In this document: positions 28,401-42,000 of the stretch, in pieces
Position numbering within the stretch: the stretch's first letter is position 1
Layout: every line of letters starts with the position of its first letter
Assembly (NCBI GenBank): GCA_008933995.1
Contig: WARS01000029.1
Coordinates: forward strand, 19,995,511 to 20,059,510
Source of the DNA: Datnioides undecimradiatus
Taxonomy: Eukaryota > Chordata > Actinopteri > Lobotiformes > Datnioididae
Direction of reading: 5' to 3'
Length of the DNA stretch: 64,000 nucleotides
The notes under the pieces: generated by a model
Told to the model about the DNA's origin: nothing
What the model saw: the letters and a program-made list of their open reading frames with translations, nothing else
The model's database searches: none
Program-made: the position numbers and the translations under genes

Positions 28401-30001
28401 CATACATCTGCATTTATTCAAACACAATGAATTTTATGATCTGTGGAAATGTTTTGATTATTCTGCTCCTGGTTTACAGACATATGTAAGACGTATGTTC
28501 CTCTATAGATTTTGCTATAGTCCAATTATTTGTCATAATTTTTATGGTATAGAAATTACAGACAAAAAAAAAAAAACAACACAAAAGTATAGAGAATAAA
28601 CTGATATTTATTCAAAACATGATTATCGTGCTGGAATTTTTAAATTTTGACTGAAAGTCGTAACTGATTGGTGTGGAAACTTGCTGGTAATAATAGATCC
28701 ATGCTAATAATGTTCAGATGTTGTGCATCTGTGTTCTGTTTAAAATCATGCTAGTGTGACAGAAAACGTACCTTATCACCTTGGTACCCCATATCTCCTG
28801 GCTGGCCCCTTTGTCCCACTTCACCCTGAATTTCACAGTATCATACAGAGATATAACACAACACTACCCTGCCACAGTCATCACAATATGAGCGTAGATA
28901 TAGGATAGCTACTATAGACACTCTATAACACATGTAACCCTTGTAACTGCTCGAGTTTGGGTTTGAATACCAATAAAAAATGGCCACATTAAACATTTAC
29001 TTAAACACTTCATTGAATAATATCAATATTTAAAAAATGCTAATGTGGTCCATATATTATCATAATACAGAATTTAAGTTCACATTGTCGGTTGTGTAAT
29101 AGTGGAATGTAATATGGCCAAATATGTGAGCCGGGTGACCGAAAAATTGCACAGAGAGACACTGCAATAATATAAATATTTAGATCACCTTATCACCTTT
29201 CAATCCAGGCGGGCCGGCTCGTCCTGCTGGGCCCTGCCATTGGGAGAGAATAGGGGAGGGAAAGTAAAGGAGTCAGTCAATTAGACAGAAAGAGAGGAAA
29301 GGGGAACATTTAATGAGGAATCAATGATGTCAGAGGTCAGCAAAGCAACACAGACGAAGGCTGATGAAGGATAACGCATGACACTGTGGCAAATGTTTTA
29401 AAATGTATTTCTCACAGTATATATTGTGTGGAAACACATAAAGCACATGCTTTATAGATTCTGGTTGTTTAATTTGACAGTGTTACAAGAAGTACAGAAC
29501 CTAAAATTTAGAGTATTTGCAGTAGCCAATGCCTAACCTACCTGAGGTCCCACCATACCAGGTAATCCTCGCAGTCCCTCAGGTCCAGGGTCTCCCTGTG
29601 GAGGAAAAGAGGTACACAATGGAATTTATATATCAAAAATACACACATATCTGATCTTGGTCCATGGTTGTTACCTGACCCTTTTTTCTTGACAGAGATG
29701 TTATTTTGACACAAAAATCAATATGCTTTCCTACACTAGGCATTCCTATTTGTCGCAATCTCACAACAGAACTAAGCTGTGTTCACAGCGTATACAGCTG
29801 TTTGGTGTTGTTCTGGGCCTGAATCACTGTTGCCAGCACAGCACTCTAATTAACAGAGGTGAGGTGAGAATGGCCAGAATGTGTGGCTGGACTGAAAAAT
29901 ACCCTTTACAAGTAGGCATGTGGTTAAACTAACCACTGACTGAGTGGTTTCCACTTTGACTGCCTCAGACATGCCAGTAGCAAATTATGTTGTGATGATG
30001 A

Positions 30002-30046
<45 letters not shown>

Positions 30047-33000
30047 CTATGTGCAAGCACAGCTAAACACAGCTAAACACAGACTTTGCACATACATACA
30101 GTATATACACATGAATATTACTAAGCATTTTTTATTGAGGAAACCAAACAGCTTGCTCCCTAAAAGTTTCTTTTCTCTTTAAAACAGCAGACAGGCTTAA
30201 AGACAAAGGGTGGAGAGACGTCAGAATTAGTTTCAAAACAGTCAGGAGTGAGAACAGTGTCGGCAGAAAAGTGAAAACAAATGAATACAAAGACAACTGG
30301 GAATCTAGGACTTCTTATCTCACCTCTCAGCAATAAAGGGCCTAAGATAAAACTATTAGCACTAGTTCCTCGATCCAAACATCTGTTAGAGTCCTGTCAA
30401 TATGCGAAACAATCTAAGTGAAAGGATAGTAAGAGAACATAATTTAATTTTATGTCATCATGGACATGTGGCCTAAACTAGAAGTCCATCTGGACACTGT
30501 AAGGCTGGTGTTTGATGCCGTTGCTCCATTGTGGTACAACAGCCGGTTGGACACAAATCACACGCTCTCCATCAAGAGGCTCTCAGCGTAGAACACATGA
30601 AAAATGACTTAGTAAAAAGAGCTGAGGAAAAAAAACTTCATCCCAAAACTTAAGCATCAACCAGCCGGGGGGAAGTAATCGGGTACACCCGCGTCCTCCT
30701 TTGCTCAAACTGCTGTCAAGATGTATCCTGACTGCCAGCTGGGTAGAGGTCATCCAAACCATTTTACCCAACAAAAAATGATTTTGTGTAGGCTTTGTGG
30801 CTCTTGATTAAACACAAAAAAATGCAGCCTTAGGATATCCAATTAAATTTTATCAATAAAATATCCCAAAATATTAAATGCCTCAGCACTGTATCACATG
30901 TGAAATTGCTTTATATATTTACATGAAGTTTACCAGTGGAGAAATTGCAATTACATATGTATGTCATTTACAGACCTCATCAGACCACTTGAAAAGGATC
31001 AAAAACTGGTTAAAATAAGAGTGGGCTGGCAGTAAAATTTCAAACAACTATTGTTGTCTCCACCTCACCCTTTTGCTTTTTTATTCAGGCTGTGAAAGAG
31101 TGTCTGGCTGCATCACATTTTGTTGAGTCACACACTGGCAAAGACATCAAGTGCATACCAGAACGAACACTTGCTGCTCTGTTTCTGCTCTTTTAGATTA
31201 CTTAACTAAAGTCCTAACTTTGTGTAATTGCCTTTCAATAAATGAGTGAGCATGACTCAAGCCAAACCCAAGTGCAACTCACAACCACGCCGGTGTGACT
31301 GACACTGGGAAGTGAAAATGAGTTTTAGATTTGGATTTACATGTCAAATTAAAGTTCCTTGTGAGATGTATCCTGTGTCAAAATCACCCAGCTGGAAAGT
31401 TGATTAAATATGAATTACATCAAAGACAGGATTAAAGAGGTGTGAGTATTTTGGCTCTCTTGTATGATTACTCAAAAGTACTTACAGGTAATAATTTGTT
31501 GATATCAAGACCAGAACTTCAGCTTCAATTATTTTATTTTTATTCTTGGTAGCTGAGTTAGCTGGTGGGAAATTTTCTTTTCTATGTAATTAATATTGTA
31601 ATAAATATTAGATCTTGATGGTTTGACAGAAGCTTGCAATCAAACTTGTGTCAACTCTGAATGTTTAGCAAAATTACATGAGTTTAAAAGGCTTAAGAAC
31701 AGATTCAGTTGTGAAGTAACAAAATGTGTTTATTGTAGCAAAGTCATTAAGAGGGAATCAAAATAAAGGAAAGGAAATGAAAAGGACTTGGAGAATGACT
31801 GCTAAAGAAGAGAGTCTGAGAAGACAGGCTCTAACCACATGAGGTTTTAGTGACACAGAGACTTGAGACATATGATTCTGTTTATGTTATGACCAAAACC
31901 ATCCTGCCACAAATGTCAGTGTCACCCTTTACAGACTTCACAAGAACTCTGTGATTTCGTTTTTTCTGTTTTAGGAAAAGGGACTGATATGCCAAACCAA
32001 GTCATGAATCAGTCACTATCTATATTTTTTAGATAAATATAGGACACATTTACCACTGTAAGGATCTGAAGAGTCTTTTTAAATATTAAAATATTGTAAA
32101 TGGAATAGTGATGCAAAGAATGAAGCAATTATTACTGAGAAAAGTGGCTACATCTGTGTCACATCTTGTTCTTTCCAGGCCATAGTAAGTGATCTATGGT
32201 GTCTTGGGTGTGACTAAAGCCTAAGAGATGAAGACAATATTTCTTTAACATATACCTGAGCTGACATACACCTGGGTGGGTTTTCTACCAAATTCCCCTC
32301 AGTTCTTCAGCTCATCTGAAGTGATGATTTGCTGTTGTAATATGTCACTACCAACCTTTACACCACAACCCATTACATAAGATGGGTCACGTTAGTTTGG
32401 AGCCCCGAAATCACTGAAAATTAAATATAGAGATGTAGTGAAAAATCACAGCTATGATATTATTTAGATTTCAGCTGCTCTTCCTGAGTGAGAATCTTTG
32501 TGATAATACCCTGGTTAAAGTAAACACTAAATGCTTAGAGATAATGCATGTCTCGTGTCTAATGATGTCTGTAGTAAAGATGACTTACAGACAGTGGCAG
32601 AGGTGAAGGTTAAGGAAACCCCATCCATCCAGATGTGTCTAGTGCGCACAGCGTGACCCTTCAAGCACCCCAATAAATCCCCATGCTATGAGGACTGCAC
32701 ACCAGTCTAAATGAAGCTTGAAATGATGGAACAGCAGAGGTATATAGTTGTATCTAATTTGCTTACACGAACGGGGCGATGTTTGAGAGGCTTCTGTGAC
32801 CTCTAGACATTTGAACATATGTACATTCCACAAACAGCAGGCTCTCTATTAGGCTGGTGATTGTCTTGCCTTATTTGCTACTGCAGTAATAATACAGAGC
32901 CCTCAAGGTGGTTTAACTGGTAACATTTGAGGTCTATGTTGTCAGTATTATATGACTTACAAAAAATTATTTTCAAACAACCCCACAAACCATTCTGAGG

Positions 33001-36000
33001 CATCTGTGGAAGCTAATTTGGCACAAACAACCTGAACTGTGAACAACCACAATAGTTATTCATCATAATATGGCACGGGCACATGTTTGCAGATTCAGCA
33101 CTTTTGGGCTGCATCAAGACAATCAGTGCTCCATACGCACCCTACTTCCTTGATTTGGTGACAGCAGTTTTTTTCCCCTCACCAATCCAAAATATCACTG
33201 CTTTGGCAGAATGAATGAGATCTACTTCCAGCACGCACCACATGCTGTGCTCTACAGGTTACAGAATAGGACTTCCAGGGAGCAATCCAAGTGTAGCAGG
33301 AGCACTGGGAGTGTTGTGCTGCTGCATAAGCGGACTACTTTAAAGTGGATGGAGGCCAAATTTAAATCTGGTACGGTTTTTGCTTTGTATAGACACAGTC
33401 CCACAACAATGTCAGGGGGCTTCATACATCCAATCAGTTCACTGCATCTGTTTGTGCTTACAATAGTTGTCATCTTGCAATATTTAAATTGAACTCCTGA
33501 CAAAGACTGACTAAATGTTCATGTCTTTACACAGACCGGTTTTTGTTCTCTTACAAGTCCGCAGTCACTTGTTAGTCAGTGTCAAATTTTCCTCTAAAGT
33601 CCTCCTCTATACTTCAGCTGCACTTTCACTACTTTTTGAAGGAGTTTCATTTTATTGGCACTGTCATTCCAATGAAGTTAGATGTGTTGAGGAGGCATGA
33701 CATGAAGCCAAGATAGTTGTGGCTGTCATTAAGAGAAAGAAATACACTGCTACTGTGAAAAACACAGAACCCTGGCTCAAGCTCAGCACATCCTGCTATC
33801 CATCATCCAAACCTAAAGCAAACCACGACAGACACGTGGAGAGCAAGATGGATAGACTAGCAAGCTCGGAAACAAGTACAAAGAGAGACAGAAGTGGAAC
33901 TGTGGGCCAAGTGAATGACAGATCAAACATAGCACCTATTTGGAATGGGAAATGCAACACATTAATAAAAATGATTGCAAAAGTGATACTCACCCTCAGG
34001 CCAGGGAAGCCGCTAATGCCAGTCCCACCAACAGGCCCCTGTGAAACATCACAGCAACATCCTAAGTACACAGGACAGGACACTTACAGTATTACACATT
34101 CCTCATTCCCAAAGCTACATTGGAAATACTGTAAGTGTGCTTTCTCGTTTCATGTGCTATCAACTGGACTAATTAAAAAATCTCGTAATTAATTTGAAAA
34201 CCCACAAATCAGTTAATCAAGTTTGCCCATTTGATTTGACTGGCACAGCATACTTTTGTCACTGATTAAAAAAGGACGAACAACGGGCAGGGAGAGCCAG
34301 ACTTAAGAGATGGAGGACAGAAAGGCAGAGGAACATGAACAGAGCAGGATAGAAAAAGAATACACATGGATTCATCAGAAGGATAAGTTTTCTCACCCCA
34401 TTGCCATCAGGACCGGGAGGCCCCCTCTCCCCTGCATCACCGACTGCACCCTGTAGGGTACAAAGACACTACATTTTAGAACAAGGGCAATCGTTGTCAG
34501 ATATTCCCTCCTAATTATAACTATCTATACTTTCGTGAGGTTAAAGAACAGTAGGTGGGTCTCTTTTTTTATGTACTTAATATTACTTAATTTTGTTTTA
34601 GCGTTTGCATGGCATTTACTTTACATATGACATTTCACATGCAGTCTCCCCTTGTTCTTGATCAAGATCAAATCTGTATTGACGTGGTGTGAAGTAATGC
34701 TCATTTAATGAAGCAAGATAAGCCAGTGTAATGGTGAGCTTGCCGACTGGCTTACAACAGCCCTTAGGCCACGGACTTTGATCCAGTTAGCCAGACATCG
34801 CTAAATGTTCTGAAAAAAATGATGAAGATGAAAGAGACACTGGGCTTCCTGCCCGCTTGGCAACCTCACAGAAAAGCTAAGGCTTGTTTTTAAAACATTA
34901 ACTTTCACAGTGTGAGGGCCCAACTTTGACGTTCCATCATCAGTCTCTATTTTAATCTTACTGAGATATCTTTTCAATGCCACCCTGGAACAAACTTGGC
35001 ATTGCATGACTTGCCAAAATACATGCCATTAAACATTTCCTAAGTACTCTACCACACACTGAATAGTGTTACGTCCACTACCGAAGTTATTCCTGCCTCT
35101 CCTTTTCTCTCTGTGTTGTTAAACCAAACACCCTGAGTGTCCTGCTGCTTAAACACATTTACAACAGATGCAGCATACAATTATATTTTAATATCCCTGG
35201 AGCTTTTGTGGATGTAAAGTACAATTATTTTAAGAGGACATATCTTATAAGGTAATTTTGAGGTAAACAACATTTCATTCCATTTTTACATCTCCCAGAT
35301 GTTTCAGATAAGACAAACTATCACACCTGCAGCTGTCTCCCCATGGCTACTGCTAAATGACAGGTATATATTTTTGTGTTTGGAAGCAACTACGAGCTAT
35401 GGCATAAATCAAAATGGATTCATTATTACATGTCTTCCTTTGGGGCCAGCTTTTCCAACAGGACCAGGAATTCCCTAGAAAAGAAAAACAAGTTAAATGA
35501 CTCAAATATGGGATATTAAACTGTGTTACACACAGGGAATTGTTCTAACTACTACATTGTATGGAGAGATTCCTAATGCAGCCTACTTTACACCAAGATT
35601 CAAATACTGCACGTAATATACGCTAGAGAGAGTTTACTCACTTTCTCCCCCTCAAGTCCAAGTGGGCCAGCAACACCAGGAGGCCCAATGAAACCCTGAA
35701 ATTGGCAATGCTTCATGTTAAGTAATGTCTGAACATGACGTCAAAACTTTATCTAGCCGTGTGAAACAGTATTTCTGAAATGTCTGTGAACTTCTGAGTG
35801 ATGTTTGGTCTCTTTCAATTCTTAGTTCAAGCTAAACGCAATGTGGCCATGAGCAACAATCAAAACAATCTTTTACTTTCTTAACCGTCCAATACACTTA
35901 GTGTCCTTCCACTTGTTAAAGCTACAATTTTCCATTTTTCCATACAGAATGCTGTACACCTTCACACCTGTTCTGACAACTGCTTACTGTTTCAGAATGA

Positions 36001-39000
36001 GGATGTGTTGGCTTTAACAAACACGAAGTGAAGTAATCCAACACATCAAGTCATTGCCTATACCTGAGTATATTTACTTGTAATGACCGGAAAATCATAG
36101 GGTACTCCAACGCCCTCGCGTTCATATCTAACCATTGCACTGCCTGTCTTTGTGGTTCTTTTTCACCTGCCTGCCTCACTCTGACATAGTAATCCCAGCT
36201 ATCCTCTTTCTCAACGCTCCACTTAAGTCCCTTCTCTCACTAGCTCATTTGACCTCCTTCCGCCTGCTTTCATACTTTCTCCCATCTGTATGTCTTCTGT
36301 ACTCCTCTCTTTCTTCTGTTCTCCTGTTTTTGGGGGCATTCCTGTCTGCTGAGGAATGATACTAAGAGGAACCAGTCAGCTTTTATAGAGACAACCCAGA
36401 GCCTGGACCACCCCCGCAAGCAGTTTCACATCAGGCAATATGTCACAAATACAACTCAGATCTTGGGAAGTCTCTCAGGAGCAAATCTGAGGGCCTGACA
36501 CTATCCTAATCCTTTCAGGAAATTAAGTGTTCAATCCAGTGCTGCTGAAGAAAAGAGAGCAGAATCAGAGCAGAGAGCCACTTATACTTACACGGACACC
36601 TTTAGGCCCTGGGTTACCTTGTGGCCCTGCTGAGCCCTGCAACAAAGGAAAGACTGGTGAGGAGGACCTATTGTCACAATACCCACAAGCTCAATGATTT
36701 CACATGGTGAGGCAAATCTAAATACATAAGGCTCACAATGGCCCAATAAGAAAAAAAATCAGACAGACAGCTAACAGAAACCACATGGCTTTTATACTTT
36801 AAGTTACACTTTATATTTCCTCATCTGCATTGCTGGCATTACAAATGTTTTAAGTCCACAGACTGCACACATGAAAAAACATTAGAAAACCAGTTTCATT
36901 AGTTTATGCGTTCTAGTTAAAATGTGCACAGGAAACCAGAGAGCAATGAACATTAAGCAGTTTATCATGATTAATGTTGTTAAATCTCTGTAGAGTTCCA
37001 GGTAGAGCAATGAAGAATATAAGGGCATCGATGGAGGAACTGGAAGCGTATTTTTGTATTTTTCACTGCACCTGCCTGCCAGGGTAACCTGCAGCCCCAG
37101 TTTCCCCAGGAGGTCCTGGTATGCCCTGTAGCAGAGAGACAAAGAAACAGAGACAGACAGACAGAGTGAATGAACAGTGAATACAGAGATTAGATGGGTG
37201 GATAAAGTGAAAGAGGAGACACACAGACTTCTACCAACATTGCCAACTGAAGAATAAAACAAGCACTGTTCATTCCGGACAGCCTCCACCAAGACAATCC
37301 TGTCTATTAACTGTACCTTTCTGCACCCCTCCAGCCCCTCCCTCCCTCACTGGCTCATTCTGCTGTTTTTTCAGCCCGCTGTTGAAATGACACTATACTC
37401 TTTAAAGAAGCGCAGTATACCGTGTACAGCTCTCTGTACAGTACTCCACTAGAGCAACAGCATTTCTGACCAAAATAAAGCTGTGTCTCAAAAAAGTTAC
37501 GGAAAGAAAAAAAGGAACTGGTATCTAAACATGCAGCTTCCCAAGCCAACATTAAATCAGGTAGTGCTGAGCACATGATTATGAAACTGCATTGCCTATT
37601 TCAGGTCTCATTCTTTCTGGTGGTATTCCTCGAACCTCTATTCATAAAATATTCTATTGTGGACATGTGTCAAGATTCTGGCTCTGTGAGAGAAGAATAA
37701 ACGGATGATAAAAAGAACCACTGACTAGAGGGGACAGCTGACAGACTGATGTAACTGGTTGGTGACGCACACAGGCACAGCTGTGTGTGTGCGTGTGTGT
37801 ATATGTAATAAATGGGCTAATTATGTTTGCGTATGTATGAATGTTGTAATTACAATCTTCAACTTAGAGGTTTTTGTTGTTTGACACACGTCCAGTCAGT
37901 ATTAATGGCAACTGCTAAGTGTGGCAAAATAAATCTTTAGAGTACTTAATAAATAACTCTAAAATAAATCTTTCCCCTCCTTGCACACGAACACGTGGAC
38001 ACACACTCTCTACTACCACTTACTTGTTCTCCTGGCAATCCAGGTGGTCCTGGATATCCTTTAGGACCCTTTAAAATGGAACAAACACACACATTTGATA
38101 TATATTTGACAAAAGGACAATGTCAGCATTGAGAAGACTAAGAGCCAACAGTCTTACAGCTTTAAGATGCTTCACAGCTAAAGGAAACATAGCTGCTAAA
38201 ACAGCAGCTTTTAGGAAAGATACTATTTTTGGAAGAATTTGGTTGTAGATCCAAGTATTGTTCAGTTTAGTTTCTAGACCAAATGATGGCACTGGATGAA
38301 AGGTCAAGATAAGGTCAAACAAAGGTTGTTTGACATAAAGTCATTAGTATGCTTGAGCCAAAAAGTTAGGGGATCACCAGAGTCATAAGAATTCATTCTC
38401 TAGGACCTATGAATATATGTATCAAACTCCATGACAATCTAGCCAATACTTGTTGTTGGCATATATGTGCTATTCATGGCAATGAATGTCATATTAGATA
38501 TATTTCAGTTTGCACCGAAGTGGTGGACTGACTGACCAATATTAACAGGAACATTCAGTTTCAAGATGACTGCTAATGAATCGTTTCATGAAGTTATAGC
38601 ACATCTCAGTTATGCTCCATATTTTAAGTGTGTATTTGTGTATATGTATCCATCCCAGGAGGATGTAAAGGAATCTAGGAATAATCTGTTTGTCCATTAA
38701 AACTACATTGTCTCTTTTGTTCCCTCCAGTATTTCAAGTAACCAGTTAATGGCCCATTTCTGGTTAAGACCAATAGCTTAAACTTGAATCTTCTGCAGAC
38801 TGAAGATTGAAGATTGTGGAAACTGGCACAATCAAAACACTTTCTATAAGATTAATAGTTGGCTCAGTCTAATTCACTGTCAGCTTTTGTGCCAAATTCC
38901 ACATTTAGTTAAACAAGCACTTCTTTGTAAACCAAACAGGATTTAGTGTTCAGTAAATCAGAGCTGTTCTTCTTTGATGTTCTTTTATTTTTTTCTTTGA

Positions 39001-42000
39001 CATGGTTATCAACAACAGATGTTTACAGCTCCAAAACACAAGGTCAGGTCCAGGTCGGTATCTTTTTAGGGCAGTGCGAGACCTTCTTGAACGGTACCAT
39101 TGACTCAGTTGTGTGCTTCCGAGGTTGTGACACATGAACCTTCACACTCAATATAAGGCCCACTTGGGGGTAAAGAGCACAGGCTCCGAGTCAGTCATTT
39201 CCTCTGAAAATACTTGACAGGGCACAGTTCATATGCTAGGTATATAAGGTTCAGCTACTGCAAACACTGTGATAGCCTCCTGGGAGGCAAGGTGAAGGCC
39301 AGCTATGTGACAACCAGACTCAGTAAAAGGCTACCTGGACAACTGTGTAGACACAGCCGTAAGGGTGACCTAGTATAGTCTGTCGAAAAGACACAAGCTC
39401 ATTTTAAGCAACAGCTATGCTGAACACAGCAACAGCCATGCACATTGAACGGAGTGCATGAACACATGCACACTGGTGGCCATTGGCAGAATGCTGGTGT
39501 CCTTCCTAGTACTGATAGCAATGTTCATGACATACCCCTTCTTTAGGCATGACAATTGGCTGACCTGAGGAGGCATGGGATATTGTGCATGTCACTGACA
39601 CCCTGACCCTGGGCAGGGTGCCTTTCCTCTTTTGGATGACCTTTGACCTTGACCTTAAAGCCTATCAGGTTTAGGGGAGGCAGCACCACATCCTAACAGC
39701 CAGCTTTGAAACTCTAACTGAGAGACAAGGACAGCAACAAAGATGAATAATAAATGAAGGCCGATGAAGTAGGAAAGAAAAAATAGTAATAAATTATAAT
39801 AATAAAGATAAGTGAGAATGTTTGCTTCTATTGATACAAAGACAGACGGAGACACTGAGGAAGGGCCGGGTGGGCTGTAGTACTATCTTTGACAGGGTAA
39901 CATACCTCTGACCACATTAAGAGGTCTCAGCTGATGGCTGCCAGTTAAGACTTGGGGGACAGCTCAGTCAGATACGGTGTCAGATACAGTGATACATACA
40001 ATTCATACAAATTAAACCAACCTTTAATTTGTATGAATTGTATGTATCTTTTACTTTATGTGCATTTCCACCCTATGCTTCTCATCAATACAGATTTTAG
40101 GAGAACAGTGAATAAAAAATGAAAAATGCTGCTTTAGAAGTAAAATATAATTAGCACTCCAATAGATTTGCTGAAAATAATTTGGATCAGCTCACTGAGT
40201 GACTTAGACACATCATAAAGGAAATAGTCTGAAAGATTCTGAAGACAGACAGTCTTCAAAGTCTATTGAGCCCATCTCCAGCATCATCTGCCATGTTAAC
40301 ATATTATATCTTACCGGTAGACCTGGAAAACCATCCATCCCAGGCAAACCTGGTGGACCTTTTTCCCCCTATTGGAATAAAAATGGTACAGTATCATAAA
40401 AAAACTTGAAAAAAGTGATATTCACAGCATCATTGAATTGATCATCATTGTTTGTTAATTCAAACTTTATGAAGACATCATAACAATTAATATTACATTT
40501 CAGAATTGTATGATATAAAAGAAATTCAGCTCAATGCTTCAGCTGTCCTACAGTTAACTGAGACAAGAAAATTTCCATCCATCCATCCATTTCTGTATCT
40601 GCTTTATCCCTTTAGGGGTCGCAGGGATGATGGAGCACAAGTAAATTTATGTAGAAGAAATTTTTCATTACTAAACAGCAGCACGAAAAGCTCATTCATT
40701 CTTTTTTTATCTCAAATGATTAATGAACAATGGGGCAATGATCTAACAGACTTGTTTATCTTGAGCAGGAAAGTGCTGTGGGTTTTCCACAGGTGAGTGA
40801 TATGAACAATTAAAAAGCACTTTTCTGCTTCAGGCAGTGGTTGCCATCCATTTATTTTAAAGATGTCTTATTCAAGCCGCTTCTAATGAAAACCATGTGC
40901 TGTGCAATTCTTGGGTAATCCTTAACAACAGATGAGATTCAAGGTGAGAAGTTGAATGGAGATTACAAAAACCATTTTAATATACACAAAATGCAATAAT
41001 CTGAGGATGACATCAGGATGAAGTACAATAAATATGGATATATGATGCATGTGTATGATTTATGTAACTTTTAGCATTAATGTCCCTGACATCTCCTGAA
41101 GGGGGAAATACAAATACAAAAAACAGTTTTGCTATGAGTGCACAGAGCATCGAAACTTGAAGGCAAAAAGATACTTTTGGAGCTTAATTAGTTCAAGACG
41201 TTGAGCAGTGCTGCTCGGCGAAATCATTGGTGATGATGTAGAGTGTAAGAGAGACCAGCTGTGGCATCGCCAGACAAATCAATGATAGTAAAATGAGTTA
41301 GAAATCCAGAAAGGGGGTTGAGAGGTAGTTGCTAAATGAATTACATTGGATAAGGAAAGCCAGATTCTCAACTTCACTGATCAAGCACTCTTATACAGAA
41401 TACAATTTATTAAATTTAACAATTTAAGTTTTTCATCATCCAAAATTTAGAAAGTGTTGAGTAGTTATTGACTCATGTTCAAATACTGATAAATGAAGTC
41501 AGGGGAACAGAAAAAAGCAGTCACTGAGCAGACATTATGTGAGGTGTAAGTGAGGACTGATATATGAAGATGTAAGTGTAACATGTGCCAGGCCATGACA
41601 GACAAGTTTAACAGAACAGAGACACAAAAAGTCCATAAGGAGAGAATAACAGAAGGACAGGGAGCCTGACACGTTGACTGTGGGATTTCATACCTTCTCT
41701 CCTGGTGGAGCCTGTCCCGGCGACAGCCCAGGGTCTCCCTTTGAACCCTAAAATAGAAACAAGGTTACAGGTTAAGGACACCTTTAGCAACTTAAAATAA
41801 TTTCTAATTTATCAGTAACTGACCACATCCGTTTTAAAGATACAGAATATCTACACAAATAGACAAACAGACATATTGTCAGTGTGACATTATACTTTGG
41901 CCAAACCTCTATATGAATGGCTTCTGTGTATTGTAACCTGTTACAGTTACTGACTTTCTAAATACAAAGTTTATGAGAAACACAGATGTAATTGTGCGTC

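Larger units (their letters stand above)
22889..29541. other. introns 15-23 (between exons 15 and 24)
   Basis: Above 300 bp: 22889-23417 (20-bp duplication), 23726-24653, 24887-27076 (TAAAA run at 27016 only just before exon 19), 27131-28196 (15-base poly(A) at 28030), 28251-28771, 28826-29188 and 29234-29541. No additional gene seen. Confidence 0.75.
34039..38023. other. introns 8-13 (between exons 8 and 14)
   Basis: Above 300 bp: 34039-34396, 34451-35429, 35696-36591, 36637-37071 and 37126-38023. A pyrimidine-rich stretch at 36130-36350 gives a spurious plus-strand ORF; nothing else stands out. Confidence 0.75.
38069..40314. other. intron 7, dense in regulatory-type motifs
   Basis: 2.2 kb holding the DR5, the DR0/DR1 triple half-site and the perfect hairpin. 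No coding sequence. A candidate intronic enhancer, by inference from motif content alone. Confidence 0.45.

Noticed and set aside
28940-28975. Second B-box-like stretch (GGTTTGAATACC)
   Set aside because: Isolated match without an A box or SINE body.
33719-34192. 157-codon plus-strand ORF
   Set aside because: It runs antisense through exon 14 and flanking intron; no domain, and the minus-strand exon explains the sequence.
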